DNA from: Hemicordylus capensis
Taxonomy: Eukaryota > Chordata > Lepidosauria > Squamata > Cordylidae
Assembly (NCBI RefSeq): GCF_027244095.1
Contig: NC_069658.1
Location: 48,347,001 to 48,411,000 of the forward strand
Reading direction: 5' to 3'
DNA length: 64,000 nucleotides
The position numbers and the translations under genes were made by a program. Shown piece by piece: positions 11,457 through 22,168 of the stretch (the stretch's first letter is position 1; each line of letters starts with the position of its first letter). The notes under the pieces are model-generated. The model searched no databases and had not been told where the DNA came from. It saw nothing but the letters and a program-made list of their open reading frames with translations.

Positions 11457-11605
11457 GGTTGACTCAGCCTTCCATCCTTCCAAGGTCGGTAAAATGAGTA
11501 CCCAGAATGTTGGGGGCAATATGCTAAATCATTGTAAACCGCTTAGAGAGCTCCGGCTATAGAGCGGTATATAAATGTAAGTGCTATTGCTATTGTTATT
11601 GCTAT
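11457..11605 (+). mobile_element. tRNA-derived SINE (family A), 5'-truncated, inserted in CR1
   Basis: It carries the body and tail of family A (GTTGACTCAGCCTTCC ... AGTGCTATTGCTATT) without the tRNA head. The CR1 segment ATCTATGGAATTCTCTGCCA occurs before it and, with small changes, again after it, a target duplication of about 24 bases. Confidence 0.85.
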
Positions 11606-11889
11606 ATCTATGGGAATTCTCTGCCACATCTATGGGATGTGGTGATGAGCCACTAGCTTAGATGGATTTACAAGGGACTTTACCCACCCTCTTTCATTCT
11701 TAATTCTTACTTCTTTCTTTATTCTTACTTGCCGTGGGGAACATGGCAGCTTTGGAGACCAGACTATTTTCATTGGGAAAACAGTGCTGGGAGAAAGCTT
11801 AAAAAATCCTTCCCCAACTTCACTGTTTCTGTCTGAACTGTCCCACCCTGTAAATGCTATTTACTAAATTTAAGTAGACTAGAGATCCA

Positions 11890-12082
11890 ATCTCCTTTGT
11901 ATGAATATATAAAGCTGCCTTATCCCATATTAGATCAATGGTCAATTGGGTTCAGCATTGTTTTCACTGACTGGCAGTTGTTCTCCAGGGTTTCAGAGAG
12001 GTGCCATTCCCCGCCATGCTACCTAAAGGTGTAAAGATTGAACCTTGGTCCTTCTGCATGTAAAGCACGCTCTTCCACTGGG
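11890..12082 (-). mobile_element. tRNA-derived SINE (family B)
   Basis: On the minus strand the order is a tRNA-like head (AGAGCGTGCTTTACATGCAG, then GGTTCAATC) and a tail ATAAGGCAGCTTTATATATTC resembling a CR1 3' end. It is more diverged than the adjacent copy at 12083-12305 and points the other way. Confidence 0.7.
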
Positions 12083-12305
12083 TATGGGTCCATAGCTCAG
12101 TGGTAGAGCATCTGCATTGCGTGCAGAAGGTCCCAGATTCAATCCCTGGCATCTCCAGTTAGGGCTGGGAAAGACTTCTGCCTGAAACCTTTGAAAACTT
12201 CTGCTAGTCACTGTAGGCAATAATGAACTAGACTGACCAATGGTCTGATGTGGTATAAGGCAGCTTCCTATGCTTTGTGCTCTGTTCTGTGTTCTGTGTA
12301 TGTTC
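12083..12305 (+). mobile_element. tRNA-derived SINE (family B)
   Basis: The head is well preserved: CATAGCTCAGTGGTAGAGCA (A box) and CCCAGATTCAATCCC (B box), the arrangement of an alanine-like tRNA. The body then runs to ATGGTCTGATGTGGTATAAG and GGCAGCTTCCTATG. No CCA-type tRNA end or acceptor pairing is present, so this is a SINE and not a functional tRNA gene. Confidence 0.82.
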
Positions 12306-12346
12306 CTATGCACTAAGCTATTGTCCTCCAGGGCTCAGCTGATCTA

Positions 12347-12524
12347 TTGTGTTTACCTGACTAGAAGGTGACTCTGAATTTAAGACATTGACTTTAAAAA
12401 GGTTAAATATGGGTTATACCTGTATTTACCCAAAGGAAAGGGGTATCTGAATTTAAGATGACCCTACTATATAGGAAAGAACTGGCATTGGGGTGGGGCT
12501 CATCTTGGATTCAGGTAAATATGG
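12347..12524. mobile_element. Short MITE with TATTTACC-type ends and TA duplication
   Basis: Ends TTGTGTTTACC and, inverted, CCATATTTACC, flanked by TA. Length 178 bases, almost the same as the related 43754-43930 copy (177). Internal matches include AGAAGGTGAC and CTGAATTTAAGA. TA flanks suggest a Tc1/mariner-type mobilising enzyme (inference). Confidence 0.65.
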
Positions 12525-12526
12525 TA

Positions 12527-13264
12527 GTTAGGCCTTGAGAACATTGGTGATCAATATCATCCTGCCAAATGATAAGGAAGGTTTTAGTACACATCAGATG
12601 GAGCTATGTGGTAGTATGTGTCATAAAATTGTCATCTGTATCCACCACAATAATGCCTACGATTAAAGATGGATCTAGGATTTGACTTTTAAGAGAATTA
12701 TCAATAGCCTATTGAGGCTATTGATCAAGTATATGCACAGATTGGTGCTTAAGGCCAGAAATACTTAGCATTCGAAACTTCAGACTCTAGTGTATATGCA
12801 CAGCATGCTTAGCAAAATTATGAAGTCCTAATAAATGAAGAACATTGTGGAAAGATTATTCCTTATTACAGCTGTGGGACTAGTTCAGATATGCATATCT
12901 TTACTGCATATTATACTCAAGAGAGAGAGATTAATTAAAGCTCCTCTACATACATATATATGCATGTGTGTCCATGTGTGCAAAATCAGAAAAATTAATA
13001 TCAGGAACAGATCGTGATAGGTAGTGGAAATACAGCTTTTGTTCTTGGAAGGTGACTCATGCTGTTCCAATCAGTGCTGGTATTTTCCACCATGCACACA
13101 CACCTATAAGCACAAAAACTTACTGCTGTGAAGAAAAATATTTAGCATTCTAGCATCTTCTTCACACTCACTCATAGCTGAAAATGAGTGAGAAACAAAG
13201 CAAAGGAAACTTTGCTGTAAATTTTTTTGTTTGACAGTTACACTAAATGGTGGTGCATTGCAAT
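12527..13264. other. No gene recognised
   Basis: AT-rich unassigned DNA with small frames only. A short alternating ATACATATATATGCATGTGTGT run lies near 12950. Confidence 0.4.
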
Positions 13265-13460
13265 GTAACATTCACAAAAATGCGCAGAATTTCCTCCCAA
13301 AAGGAGGAAAGGTACCACTAAGTCCAGGAGGATGCCAGTATGGCTAATGGGTACCATCAAGGAAGCCATAAAAGGGAAGAAGACTTCCTTCTGAAATTGG
13401 AAGGCCTGTCCAAACGAAGAGAACAGAAAGGAACACAAACTCTGGCAAAAGAAATGCAAG

Positions 13461-16400
13461 GTGACAATAAGGGAGGCAAAAAGAGAGTTTGAGGAACATT
13501 TAGCCAAAAGTATCAAGGGGAATAACAAAAACTTCTTTAAGTACATCAGAAGCAGGAAACCTGCCAGGGAGGCAGTTGGACCATTAGACAATGAGGGAGT
13601 GAAAGAGATTATTAAGGAGGATTTGGAGGTTGCAGAGAAGCTGAATGAGTTCTTTGCGTCTGTCTTCACGGCAGAGGATACTGAGCATATACCTGTTCCT
13701 GAACCAGGCTTTTTAGAGATGGAGGCTAGAGAGCTAAGTCAGATAGAAGTGACAAGGGATGATGTTCTAAACTGTCTGGAAAAACTGAAAGCTAACAAAT
13801 CACCAGGGCCGGATGGCATCCATCCAAGAGTCCTCAAAGAACTCAAATGTGAAATTGCCGACCTCCTTGCTAAAATATTTAACTTATCCTTGAAATCGGG
13901 CTCTGTACCAGAGGACTGGAGAGTTGCAAATGTAACACCGATTTTAAAAAAGGGATCCAGGGGCAATCCGGGAAATTACAGGCCGGTTAGCCTAACGTCT
14001 GTTACAGGCAAATTGATGGAAAGCATCCTCAAGGATAAAATTAGGGTTGTGCGTTTTGTTTTTTCCCCTGTTTTGTTTTTGTCCCGAATCCGAAACACCC
14101 GTTTTGTTCTTTGTTCAAAACCAGCCAATCCGAAACACCCCAATTTTGTTCTTTGTTCGAAATTGCAAAATCCGAATCCGAAATGTTTTGGATTTTTAAA
14201 AAATGGCCCCAGGGAAAAACTAGTGGGTGGGGGTGGTAGTGCCCAATGGGTGGAAACTACCACCCAAATTTCAGAGGAACTGGGCAAAGGGCTGGGTTTT
14301 GGTGAATTTTTGAAGTATAGGATTTTTCCCTTAGGGAAGAATGGAGGTTTTAGCAAAAGTATAGCTTCATGTTGGGGGGAAAGGGGTGGCCCAGAGCAGA
14401 GTAGAGTGGGTGGTAGTGCCCAGTGGGGGCAAGGAAGCTGCCAGAATTATTTCAAAGGAATTGGGCAGAAGGCTGATTTTTAAAGATGTAATGGAGTTTG
14501 CATGTCTGTAAAATTCTTCCCCATAGGGAATGATGGACCTCTATAATTCCTGCCTCATAACTGCACTTGGGGAGCACCAGGGTGGCCCAGAGCGAGTGGT
14601 GGTGTAGACAACATAGGGTGCCAACCACCCCCACGGGTTGCTAACCCATGGGGTACTTGGTTCTGTTGTTTCTGAGATGTTTTGAGTGTAGATTCAGATT
14701 CTCTGGTAGCAGATGAGAGTGGATTCATGGTTTGTCTTTGAAAATCTCATATGCTACCAGAGAATCTACACTCAGAACACCTCAGAAACAACAGAACCCA
14801 GCACCCCATGGGTTAGCAACCCATGGGGGCAGTTGGCACCCTATGTGCACTACACCACCACTCACTCCCGGCCACCCCAGTGCCCCCCAGGTGGAGTTAT
14901 GGGGCTGCTGAAACCTCCATTATTCCCTGGGGGTGACCTTAAAGAAGCGCAAACTTCCAACAATTCCTAAGAAATCAGCCCTTTGCCCTATTCCTTTGGA
15001 ATCTGGGTTGCGGCAGGCACCCCTTGGGGCACTGCCACCCAACCCACTGTTTTGCCCCTCAGGCCCCCTTTCTGCCCTGAATCTGCCCCCAAAGACATAT
15101 CAACTTCAGAAATTCTTTAAAAATCAGCCCTTTTCCCAATTCCTTTGGAATCTGGGTGGCAGCAGGCACCCATTGGGGCACTACCACCTGAACCACTCTT
15201 CTGCCCCTAAAGCTCCCTTTCTGCCCCCAATCCACCCCAAATAACATCAACATCACACATCAACAACAGCAGAGCTTTGGGAAAAAATCAGGCAGATTTC
15301 CAAAGGTCATGCACATCCACATTCCCCCACCCGAAATGCAATTGATCTAAACACAACAGTGTGAAACAACAACAATGAAATGCACACTGCCCCACTGGCC
15401 AATGAGGGTAAAATTTAACCTTAAATTTGCTTAAAAGGAATAAGGAGGCAATTGCCAGCAGATCAGCCTATGCTTTCTTTCGCTGGCCAATCTGCGGTCT
15501 GGAAGGGCTGGAAATTCAAACAGATGTCAAAACTCAAAATGGAGGCTGAAGGAGAAAGACTTTCTGCGATTGCAAAATGGAGTTCCAAATCAGCCGAAAC
15601 AACAAAACATTTTGTATCCGTAACGGGGACGCTTTGTTTTGGCTACAAAATTTTCTGCTTTGAGCATTGGGTGTTTTGTTTTGGCTACAACACAGCCGAA
15701 ATGGCCTCTTTTATTCACAAAACGTTTTGTATCCGAAACGAAACGCACAACCCTAGATAAAATTGTAAAGCACCTAGAAGAACAGGCCCTGCTGGGAGTG
15801 AGCCAGCATGGCTTCCGCAAAGGTAAATCTTGCCTCACCAACCTTTTGGACTTCTTTGAGAGTGTCAACGAGAGTGTGGATCAAGGTGATCCAGTTGACA
15901 TAGTCTACCTGGACTTCCAAAAAGCTTTTGACAAAGTTCCTCATCAAAGACTCCTGAGGAAACTTAGCGGTCATGGGATAAGGGGACAAGTACATGTGTG
16001 GATTGCTAACTGGTTGAAAGACAGGACACAGAGGGTAGGTATAAATGGAGAGTTTTCACAATGGAGGGAAGTAAGAAGTGGGGTCCCCCAGGGATCTGTA
16101 CTGGGACTGGTGCTTTTTAATTTATTCATAAATGATCTAGAAGCAGGGGTAAGCGGTGATGTGGCCAAATTTGCAGATGATACCAAACTCTTCCGGATAG
16201 TGAAATCCAAAACGGATTGTGAGCAGCTCCAAAAGGATCTCTCCAAACTGGGGGAGTGGGCAACAAAATGGCAAATGCGCTTCAATGTTAGCAAGTGTAA
16301 AGTGATGCACATTGGGACGAAAAACCCCAACTTCAAGTATATGCTGATGGGATCCAAGCTGTCGGTGACGGACCAGGAGAGGGATCTTGGGGTCATGGTG

Positions 16401-16964
16401 GACAGCTCGTTGAAAGTGTTGACTCAATGTGCGGCAGCTGTGAAAAAGGCCAGTTCCATGCTAGGGATCATTAGGAAGGGGATTGAAAATAAAACGGCTA
16501 ACATTATAATGCCCTTATACAAAACTATGGTGCGACCACACTTGGAGTACTGCATACAATTCTGGTCACCACATCTTAAAAAGGACATTGTGGAACTGGA
16601 GAAGGTACAGAAGATGGCAACCAAGATGATCAGGGGCCTAGAGCACCTTTCTTATGAGGCAAGACTACAACACCTGGGGCTTTTTAGTTTAGAAAAAAGA
16701 CAACTGCGGGGAGACATGATAGAGGTCTATAAAATCATGCATGGAGTGGAGAAAGTGGATAGAGAAAAATTCTTCTCCCTCTCACATAACACAAGAACGA
16801 GGGGTCGTCCCATGAAACCGATTGCCAGGAAATCTAGGACCAACCAACGGAAGTACTTTTTCACACAATGCATAATCAACTTGTGGAATTCTCTGCCACA
16901 AGATGTGTTGTCAGCCAACAACCTGGATGGCTTTAGGAGTGGTTTGGATAACTTCATTGAGTAG
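13461..16964 (+). pseudogene. CR1 ORF2 fragment (reverse transcriptase), two exon-like blocks around a hAT
   Basis: Block one (to about 14040) contains KFFKYIRSRK-like, KANKSPGPDGIHPRVLKE (RT motif region), VTPILKKGSRGNPGNYRPVS and LTSVTGKLMES. Block two (from 15764) contains SQHGFRKGKSCLTNLLDFFE, VDIVYLDFQKAFDKVPH (first catalytic Asp), SGVPQGSVLG, VAKFADDTKLF (FADD catalytic box) and VDSSLKVLTQCAAAVKKASS. LEYCIQFWSPHLKKDI, RATKMIRG-like, SLEKRQLRGDMIEVYKIMHG and LWNSLPQDV follow, with a stop at 16964. Around 600 codons are readable across both blocks. The product would lack the endonuclease, and the hAT separates the two halves, so no functional enzyme is expected. Upstream of 13461 the frame continues as CR1-like with a stop. 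Confidence 0.92.
14042..15755. mobile_element. Non-autonomous hAT with palindromic interior, inserted in CR1
   Basis: The ends TAGGGTTGTGCGTTTTGTTT and, inverted, TAGGGTTGTGCGTTTCGTTT are flanked by the 8-bp duplication GATAAAAT (14034-14041, 15756-15763). The interior holds long imperfect inverted arms, roughly 14220-14735 against 14750-15200; for example the sequences around TCTGAGATGTTTTGAGTGTAG and its inverse CTACACTCAGAACACCTCAG. No transposase is encoded. Runs of TTTTGTTTTGGCTACAA flavour near the right end are AT-rich filler. The frames that cross the junctions read from hAT into CR1 by chance. Confidence 0.93.
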
Positions 16965-17356
16965 AGGTCTATCATTGGCTACTAGTTGGAGGCAGGATGC
17001 CTCTGAGTACCAGTTGCAGGGGAGTAACAGCAGGAGGGAGGGCATGCCCTCAACTCCTGCCTGTGGCTTCCAGTGGCATCTGTTGGGCCACTGTGTGAAA
17101 CAGGATGCAGGGCTAGATGGGCCTTGGCCTGATCCAGCAGGGCTGTTCTTACGTTCTTATGTTCAGTGAAAGATTTAAAGGCATGATAGGTAGGGGAGAA
17201 ACCCTGTAGTGCCCCCATCCTTTGATGCCCTAAGCACGTGCTTGTTTTGCCTTATAGTTAATCCAGTGCTATTCCCAAGCCTGCTTATCAGAGCCAGCAA
17301 TGAATTAGGTGGGACCTGATGGAGTGGAGGAGAAATGCTAGCTACTAGGCCAGAGA

Positions 17357-17606
17357 GTAAAGTAAAAGTGTGCCGTCAAGTAAGTGTCGACTCCTGGCAA
17401 CCACAGAGCCCTGTGCTTGTCTTTTGTAGAATACAGAAGGGGTTTACCATTGCCATCTCCCACACAGTATCTTCCTATATCGCTGCTGCCTGATATAGGT
17501 GTTCCTCATAGTCTGGGAAACATACCAGCGGGGATTTGAACCGGCAATCTCTGGTTTGCAAATCAAGTCATTTCCCCACTGTTCCATTAGATGGCTCAGA
17601 GAAGAG
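17357..17606 (-). mobile_element. Sauria-type SINE (tRNA head, BovB-like tail)
   Basis: On the minus strand the head is near 17590 and a B-box-like GCCGGTTCAAATCCCCGCTGG lies near 17540. The tail contains GTTGCCAGGAGTCGACACTT and CTTGACGGCAC, a pattern shared with the BovB 3' end at 5915-5945 (CGATACCGACTTGATGGCTC). Sauria SINEs are known to use BovB for mobility, and this window contains both partners. Confidence 0.75.
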
Positions 17607-18961
17607 CCCCTTTAAATATCTCTACTTTCCAGGCTAGGCAGTGGAACCTAAGAGAAGTAGTCTGAACTGGAAGTTATTTAAGACCTCATTTCATCTCTGG
17701 TTCTTGTCAGAGCAAATTGCTATCACTTGGAGCTATCCAGGGTCCTGCAACTGTTTGCCTTGCCTTGCTTGCTTCCCAAATGCAGGACAGGATAGGGGGC
17801 GGGGTAGTGTGTGCTCCAGAGACTTAAAGACATCATGTGAGACCAAGATATAACCATGGTTCTGTGTGGCATTTGAACCGACCCATTGCTGCATGCAGTA
17901 AGAAGTTCCAGGCATTTTGGCTTCCTTTGGAGAGCAGAGCACTGCAGATTGGTAGAGTTTTTGTATTATTTGTTATATTTACAAATATACAGGTAGACCA
18001 TTAGTGGAGACCAGCCACAACCAGCAGAACTGCTATCCAATACCAGATCTGCAGAGAAAGATACCCCTGCACTTCATGGTGACTTCAGCTTTCTTTCTCT
18101 TTCTCTCTCTTTTCCAAACTGTTTCTTCACGAATACAGCTGGCCCTTCCACTTTGCTGGAGGGGTGGCTGTGTCATGTTTCCCAGGCTCTGATGGCTCTC
18201 TCATTCTAACACAGAGAGAGATTGCTTCTGTCACCAAACATTAGCATCTGTTCAACATATACATTCTGAATCCAAGATCTGAACTGGGTTTCAGATCTTT
18301 TCTTACTTAAAAAAAAATTACTTAAAAATAAATAAATTCAAGCACTTTAGTTAGGATAAACCAAAACAAAGGAAACATCCACCAACCATTCAGGGCCATT
18401 AACAAGCAATCTGCCTGGCAAAGTAATGGCTGAGCAGCCTCCATAATAATATCCTTGGAAGCAGTATCTACAGGCATATCTATTCTGACATACTTATTTA
18501 GTGCTCGTAACTAAGATTTTGAAATGATTCCCCAACCTCTGTTGAAAAACCCATATGGTTGTAGAGGGCACAAGGGAGCCCACTGTGCAACAGATGTATA
18601 TACATAAATCTCCCACAAGGCCAACAACAGCCCATGCTACAAACAGGCAGGAATCCAAGGGGCCAAGACCTGCCTCAGGACTGAAGGGGTCCTTGGCAAC
18701 TCGGTGTGCCCCCTCCCACATCAGTGGCTCTACTACAGTTCACAGAGGCCTAGAAACCATATCTTGGTGGCAGCAATCATGGATCACTAGCCATGCAGCT
18801 TTCAGAACCAGGCAGCTAACAATTGCCATTGTGGTTTTCCACAATGCTGGGAACATTGTGTCATTCCAGACATTGTGGGGACAAACCATAGGTACCGCAA
18901 GGGGCCATCCCCCCACCCATAATGCATCAGAGCAATACAACAAATAAGAATATGATGAATA
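17607..18961. other. No gene recognised
   Basis: Mostly unassigned. Overlapping frames around 18494-18947 (75-130 codons) have no domain signature and lie on both strands, which argues against coding. A CTTTCTTTCTCTTTCTCTCT run lies near 18090-18110. Confidence 0.4.
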
Positions 18962-19175
18962 TGTATATACTGCTTTTCAACATGGTTTACATAGATATAA
19001 ATAAATAAAATGGCTCCCTGTCCCAAAAGGCTCACAATCTATAAAGGAAACATAAGATAGACCCCAGCAGCAGCCACTGGAAGGATGCTGTGCTGGGGAT
19101 GATTAGGGCCAGTTGCTCTCCCCCGATAAAGAGAATTGCCATTTTTTAAAAGGTGCCTCTTGGCTCAGTTAGCAG
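18962..19175 (-). mobile_element. L2-type LINE 3' tail
   Basis: Minus-strand copy of the common L2 tail: read forward here as ATGGCTCCCTGTCCC, GGCTCACAATCTATAAAG, GGCCAGTTGCTCTCCCC and AAAGGTGCCTCTTGGCTCAG, ending in AAATAAAT. No coding part remains. Confidence 0.8.
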
Positions 19176-20714
19176 GGGTCTCACAGGAGAGGTATGGTGA
19201 GAAACCAAGATGGTGGTTGTAACCACCTGGCACCAAGAGGAGCACCAAACATGTTTTCTTTTCTTAAAAAGTGGGCCCTAGGGCATTCATCAGCAGTGGG
19301 CCCTGCCAGGGTACTGGGGTCCTAAGCAGCTGCCCAAGAGTGTGTCATGCTGACCTCAGGCCTACAAGAAACTCTGACTAGGTTGTCAAAACACAACCCA
19401 GAAATTTTATGTTTTCCTTTAAACATTTTGGGAGTGGGCAAGTTATTTATTCCTGCTTTGTTCCTTCGGTCCTCACCCATCCTTCCACCCACCTAACGTA
19501 GCATTCAGGACTCCAATTGTGTCCCACAAAAAGCAGGGGAAATGGGTGGGGGAGGAGACCAATGGGGCAATATAAAAGTGTGGGGGTGGGACGGGACAGA
19601 ACATCTCCACAATGAAACCTGGCAAGGCAACCTTATTTCAGACTCCAAAACAGCTTGCAACTATCCAGCCAGTCTCATGACCAACCTAGACAGATAAGAC
19701 TTTTTTGTGTTATTGGCCAGGTTTTTTTTATATCAACGTTCCTTCAAACTGATACAGCCAGCAGTACTCATGAAATCTGGCATTATGATAATGCTTTAAA
19801 TATTTTGGTGGATGCTGAATACTGAATTAAATTTAGCTCACAATTTCTTTTCTTCAGTTGATACAGTATGTGACTCAAACCAGGCAACATTCCAAAAGCT
19901 TTCTATTTTCCTCCCCGGACTTCAGAAACAGTTGGTGGAGCACTGACTTAGTAGGAAAGGGGTTTTTTTGTCATTACCTACCTCAAGGCTGAATAGATCC
20001 AAAGCAAAAAGAGAAAGAGAGAAAGGGAGGTGGGGAGAGGGGGAGAAAGTATTTATTCAGGTTCACAGTAAGATAGTATTGAAAGTGAAATGCCTTGCAG
20101 GGAAAGCTTTCACTTCAGAGGATACAGTCAAAATATTATTTGCAAAATATTTTTGCTCCCTTTCTACAGAATTTATTACAATTATCATATGTTTATGTTT
20201 CCATACCTACAGTATATACTAGGTATTATTGCAGGGCTGTGTAGGTCATGAGACACAAGCATCGATACTTATTTTGAATATAGGGCTACTTGTTGGGAAG
20301 GCTATGAAAAATAGGCAGATTCTGACTGCCTCTGCAAATAAGACAGAAGACGTTGTTTTAAAAACTGATTTTGCTTCAGTTTTGAAGTTCATGTTGTATA
20401 CAGTTTATGATTTTAAAACTCCATGTAAACTCAGTAGAGTTCTTGGCTTTCTTAAGTATCATCACATCCCTTCATTATTATAGCAGTTCTCTAATGGTAT
20501 AAAATGTTAGGAATCATTTTACTATTGGCATTCCTCTTGGAATAGAAGATTTATTTCCGTGCTTCCCTTCTTAAAGGGAAACATCGTAAAGTAGTTCAAT
20601 TAGACAGAACAAAAGGGGGTCCCCACACAAATGTATACATCATAGTATGGGCATAATGTATGAATAAATTCTGTATGATGTTATAGCAGCTTTTGCCACA
20701 TGCGAGGGGCAGAA
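19176..20714. other. No gene recognised
   Basis: Unassigned DNA. A TATAAAAG motif at 19571-19578 stands between CCAATGGGGC and a GGGACGGGAC stretch, loosely promoter-like, but no downstream coding region is supported. An A/G-rich AAAGAGAAAGAGAGAAAGGG run lies at 20008-20028. Confidence 0.4.
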
Positions 20715-20722
20715 CATACAAT

Positions 20723-20919
20723 CAGTGGTGCACCTAGGTAATTTTGCAGCCTGGACCTAAAGGCCTTTGGAGCCTGGACCCTCCCCTGCAAATTAAGCAT
20801 CATTATGCTCCACCAGGCAACCACACACCCCAGGACAGACTAAAAAGGATTTGGGGCCCCCCAGGGGCTGCGGAGGCCCTGGACTTTGGCACCAAATTCC
20901 AGGGGTAAGAGCGCCTCTG
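20723..20919. mobile_element. hAT-type MITE with 8-bp target duplication
   Basis: The left end is CAGTGGTGCACCTAGG and the right end, inverted, is CAGAGGCGCTCTTACC. CATACAAT lies on both sides (20715-20722, 20920-20927). The CAGAGGCG terminus resembles the ends of the larger hATs at 45310-48299 and 53291-54465. At 197 bases it is non-coding. It sits just upstream of the GC-rich Ngaro-like element. Confidence 0.88.
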
Positions 20920-21019
20920 CATACAATGGCTACATGTTATGAGAAGGTAGCTGCTCGCCGCGGCGTGGCTGTTTTGTTCCAGCCCCCTTACCCAGGGAGC
21001 ACGTGGGACAGGGAGCCGC

Positions 21020-21090
21020 CTCTGATTGGCTCCCGGGGCACTTCCGGTGCAAACCGGAAGTGCCGAGCCCTGCAGTGCGCCTGCGTGGGC
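21020..21090. promoter_or_regulatory. CpG-rich promoter-like cluster with palindromic ETS sites
   Basis: A reverse CCAAT box (GATTGG, 21024-21029) is followed by a perfect 12-bp hairpin at 21037-21064 whose arms carry CACTTCCGG and CCGGAAGTG, two divergent ETS/GABP-type sites. Next comes GTGCGCCTGCGTGG, one or two bases from an NRF1 site. No TATA box is seen. It lies at the head of the GC-rich block leading into the Ngaro-like element and may be that element's internal promoter; a host CpG-island origin is the alternative. Motif reading only. Confidence 0.45.
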
Positions 21091-21479
21091 TCAGTCTGCC
21101 TCTCGAGCTTGGAGAGAGCAGAAGCGCCAGGACGAGCTCCGGCTAGGCCACGATAGCACGTGGCCTGGCCTTGCGGAGCATCCGGCGACAGGGGCAAGTG
21201 CAGAGAGTCGGGCCGGAGGCCCGCCCGTGGCAGTCTTTACCGCTCCCGGGTGGCGGGCAAGCTAGGCCCGGCCCAGACTTGGCCGACGACGGGCGGCGGC
21301 TTCAGCCAGCCCGGCCCGGCCATTCCCCAGCGGCGGTCTTCACCACACTTCTGGGCAGCAGGCGAGCTGGGCCCGGCCCGGGGGAGGCCGACGCCAGGCG
21401 CCATCCTGCCTGTCCGCGCGGCCCGTTCGGCGGGGCGGCGGGCTCAGCCTTTAATGCCCACCCGCACCACCTGCCCTCC

Positions 21480-21835
21480 TTCCTCCCCTGCCAGGGGGCT
21501 GTATCTTTGGTCCAGTAGGGCCCAGTGGTAGCTTTCGCCCAGCAGGGCCGAGCGGAGGTTCGGGCTTAGACGCCCGCCCACCCGTGACGCCCCCCCACCC
21601 GCCTTCCTCTCCCTGCCTGGGGGCTGTAGCTTTGGCCCAGCAGGGCCGAGCGGAGATTCGGGCTTAGACACCCGCCCGTGACCCCCCCGTGGAGTACCCC
21701 CCTCCCTCCCAGCGCAGTCCAATAAATCTCCTGGCTCGCCTCCTTTCCTTCCTGCCTGGGGGGCTGTAGTTTTGGGCCCAGCGGGGCTGAACGGGGGTGC
21801 GGGCCCAGACGCCCGCCTGCGGCACCCTCCCTAAA
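21480..21835 (+). repeat. Tandem repeat in the leader of the Ngaro-like element
   Basis: About three units of roughly 120 bases. Each has CTGCCTGGGGGCTGTAG-like, CCCAGCAGGGCCGAGCGGAG and TTCGGGCTTAGACGCCCGCC, at about 21490-21580, 21605-21685 and 21750-21820. They lie ahead of the first gag-like start. Repeated GC-rich leader units could hold promoter elements (inference). Confidence 0.7.
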
Positions 21836-22168
21836 TCTTGCGAGTGGCGACGCACGGCCAGCAGGGCGGCTGCACACCACCTTCAGGACCACTTGAACAC
21901 TTGCTGGGACTACTGGTGGAGGATCAACATGCCGGGTCCAGCCCGGCTCAGGTTTGGGGGTTGCAGCGGAGGGGGTTGGGCAGGCCGGGTATAAGGCCTG
22001 GGTGGGCACACCTCGTGGGTCTCCATCCCCCCCACCCATTCACAGGGGGCAGTGGGAGGGGTGCTGGGGCGACCTTGCCTTGAACCTACTGGGGCTGGTA
22101 CTCGGGGTGCTCAGGTCCCTCCCAGCCCGATGGGCAGCGCACCCCCCCCACACACACACACACGCACC

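Larger units (their letters stand above)
5828..11700 (+). mobile_element. CR1/L3-type LINE fragment acting as host for a nested insertion cluster
   Basis: CR1 sequence lies in separated blocks in correct order: 5828-5900 (matching the 16130-16185 region of the better CR1, around FADDTKLF), 9433-9590 (KSKTDCEELQKDLSKLGEW), 10523-10983 (PHLEYCAVLVTIS-like, KKATKMIRGLEH-like) and 11343-11456, plus a stub at 11606-11700. The gaps are filled by a BovB, a mariner, an L2 tail and a family A SINE. The copy is 5'-truncated within the RT domain and lacks the 3' terminal TTCTTATGTTC motif. Confidence 0.85.
13265..17163 (+). mobile_element. CR1/L3-type LINE, best preserved copy, split by a hAT
   Basis: The sequence encodes the region upstream of RT, the whole RT and the CR1 C-terminal domain. 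A 3' UTR and the terminal GGGCTGTTCTTACGTTCTTA end follow. The 5' end is truncated: the endonuclease domain and ORF1 are missing. A 1714-base hAT (14042-15755) interrupts it; outside that insertion the RT half reads almost without breaks. It is the template against which the other CR1 fragments in the window can be placed. Confidence 0.93.

Noticed and set aside
12083-12160. Possible tRNA gene
   Set aside because: A and B boxes are present, but no acceptor-stem pairing or proper 3' end exists and the sequence continues into a SINE body.
15639-15763. Reading frame joining hAT sequence to the CR1 reverse transcriptase
   Set aside because: The upstream codons belong to the hAT end; the join is fortuitous and not a fusion gene.
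19560-19600. TATAAAAG with nearby CCAATGGGGC as a host promoter
   Set aside because: No exon, start context or conserved frame follows, so the motif alone is not enough.
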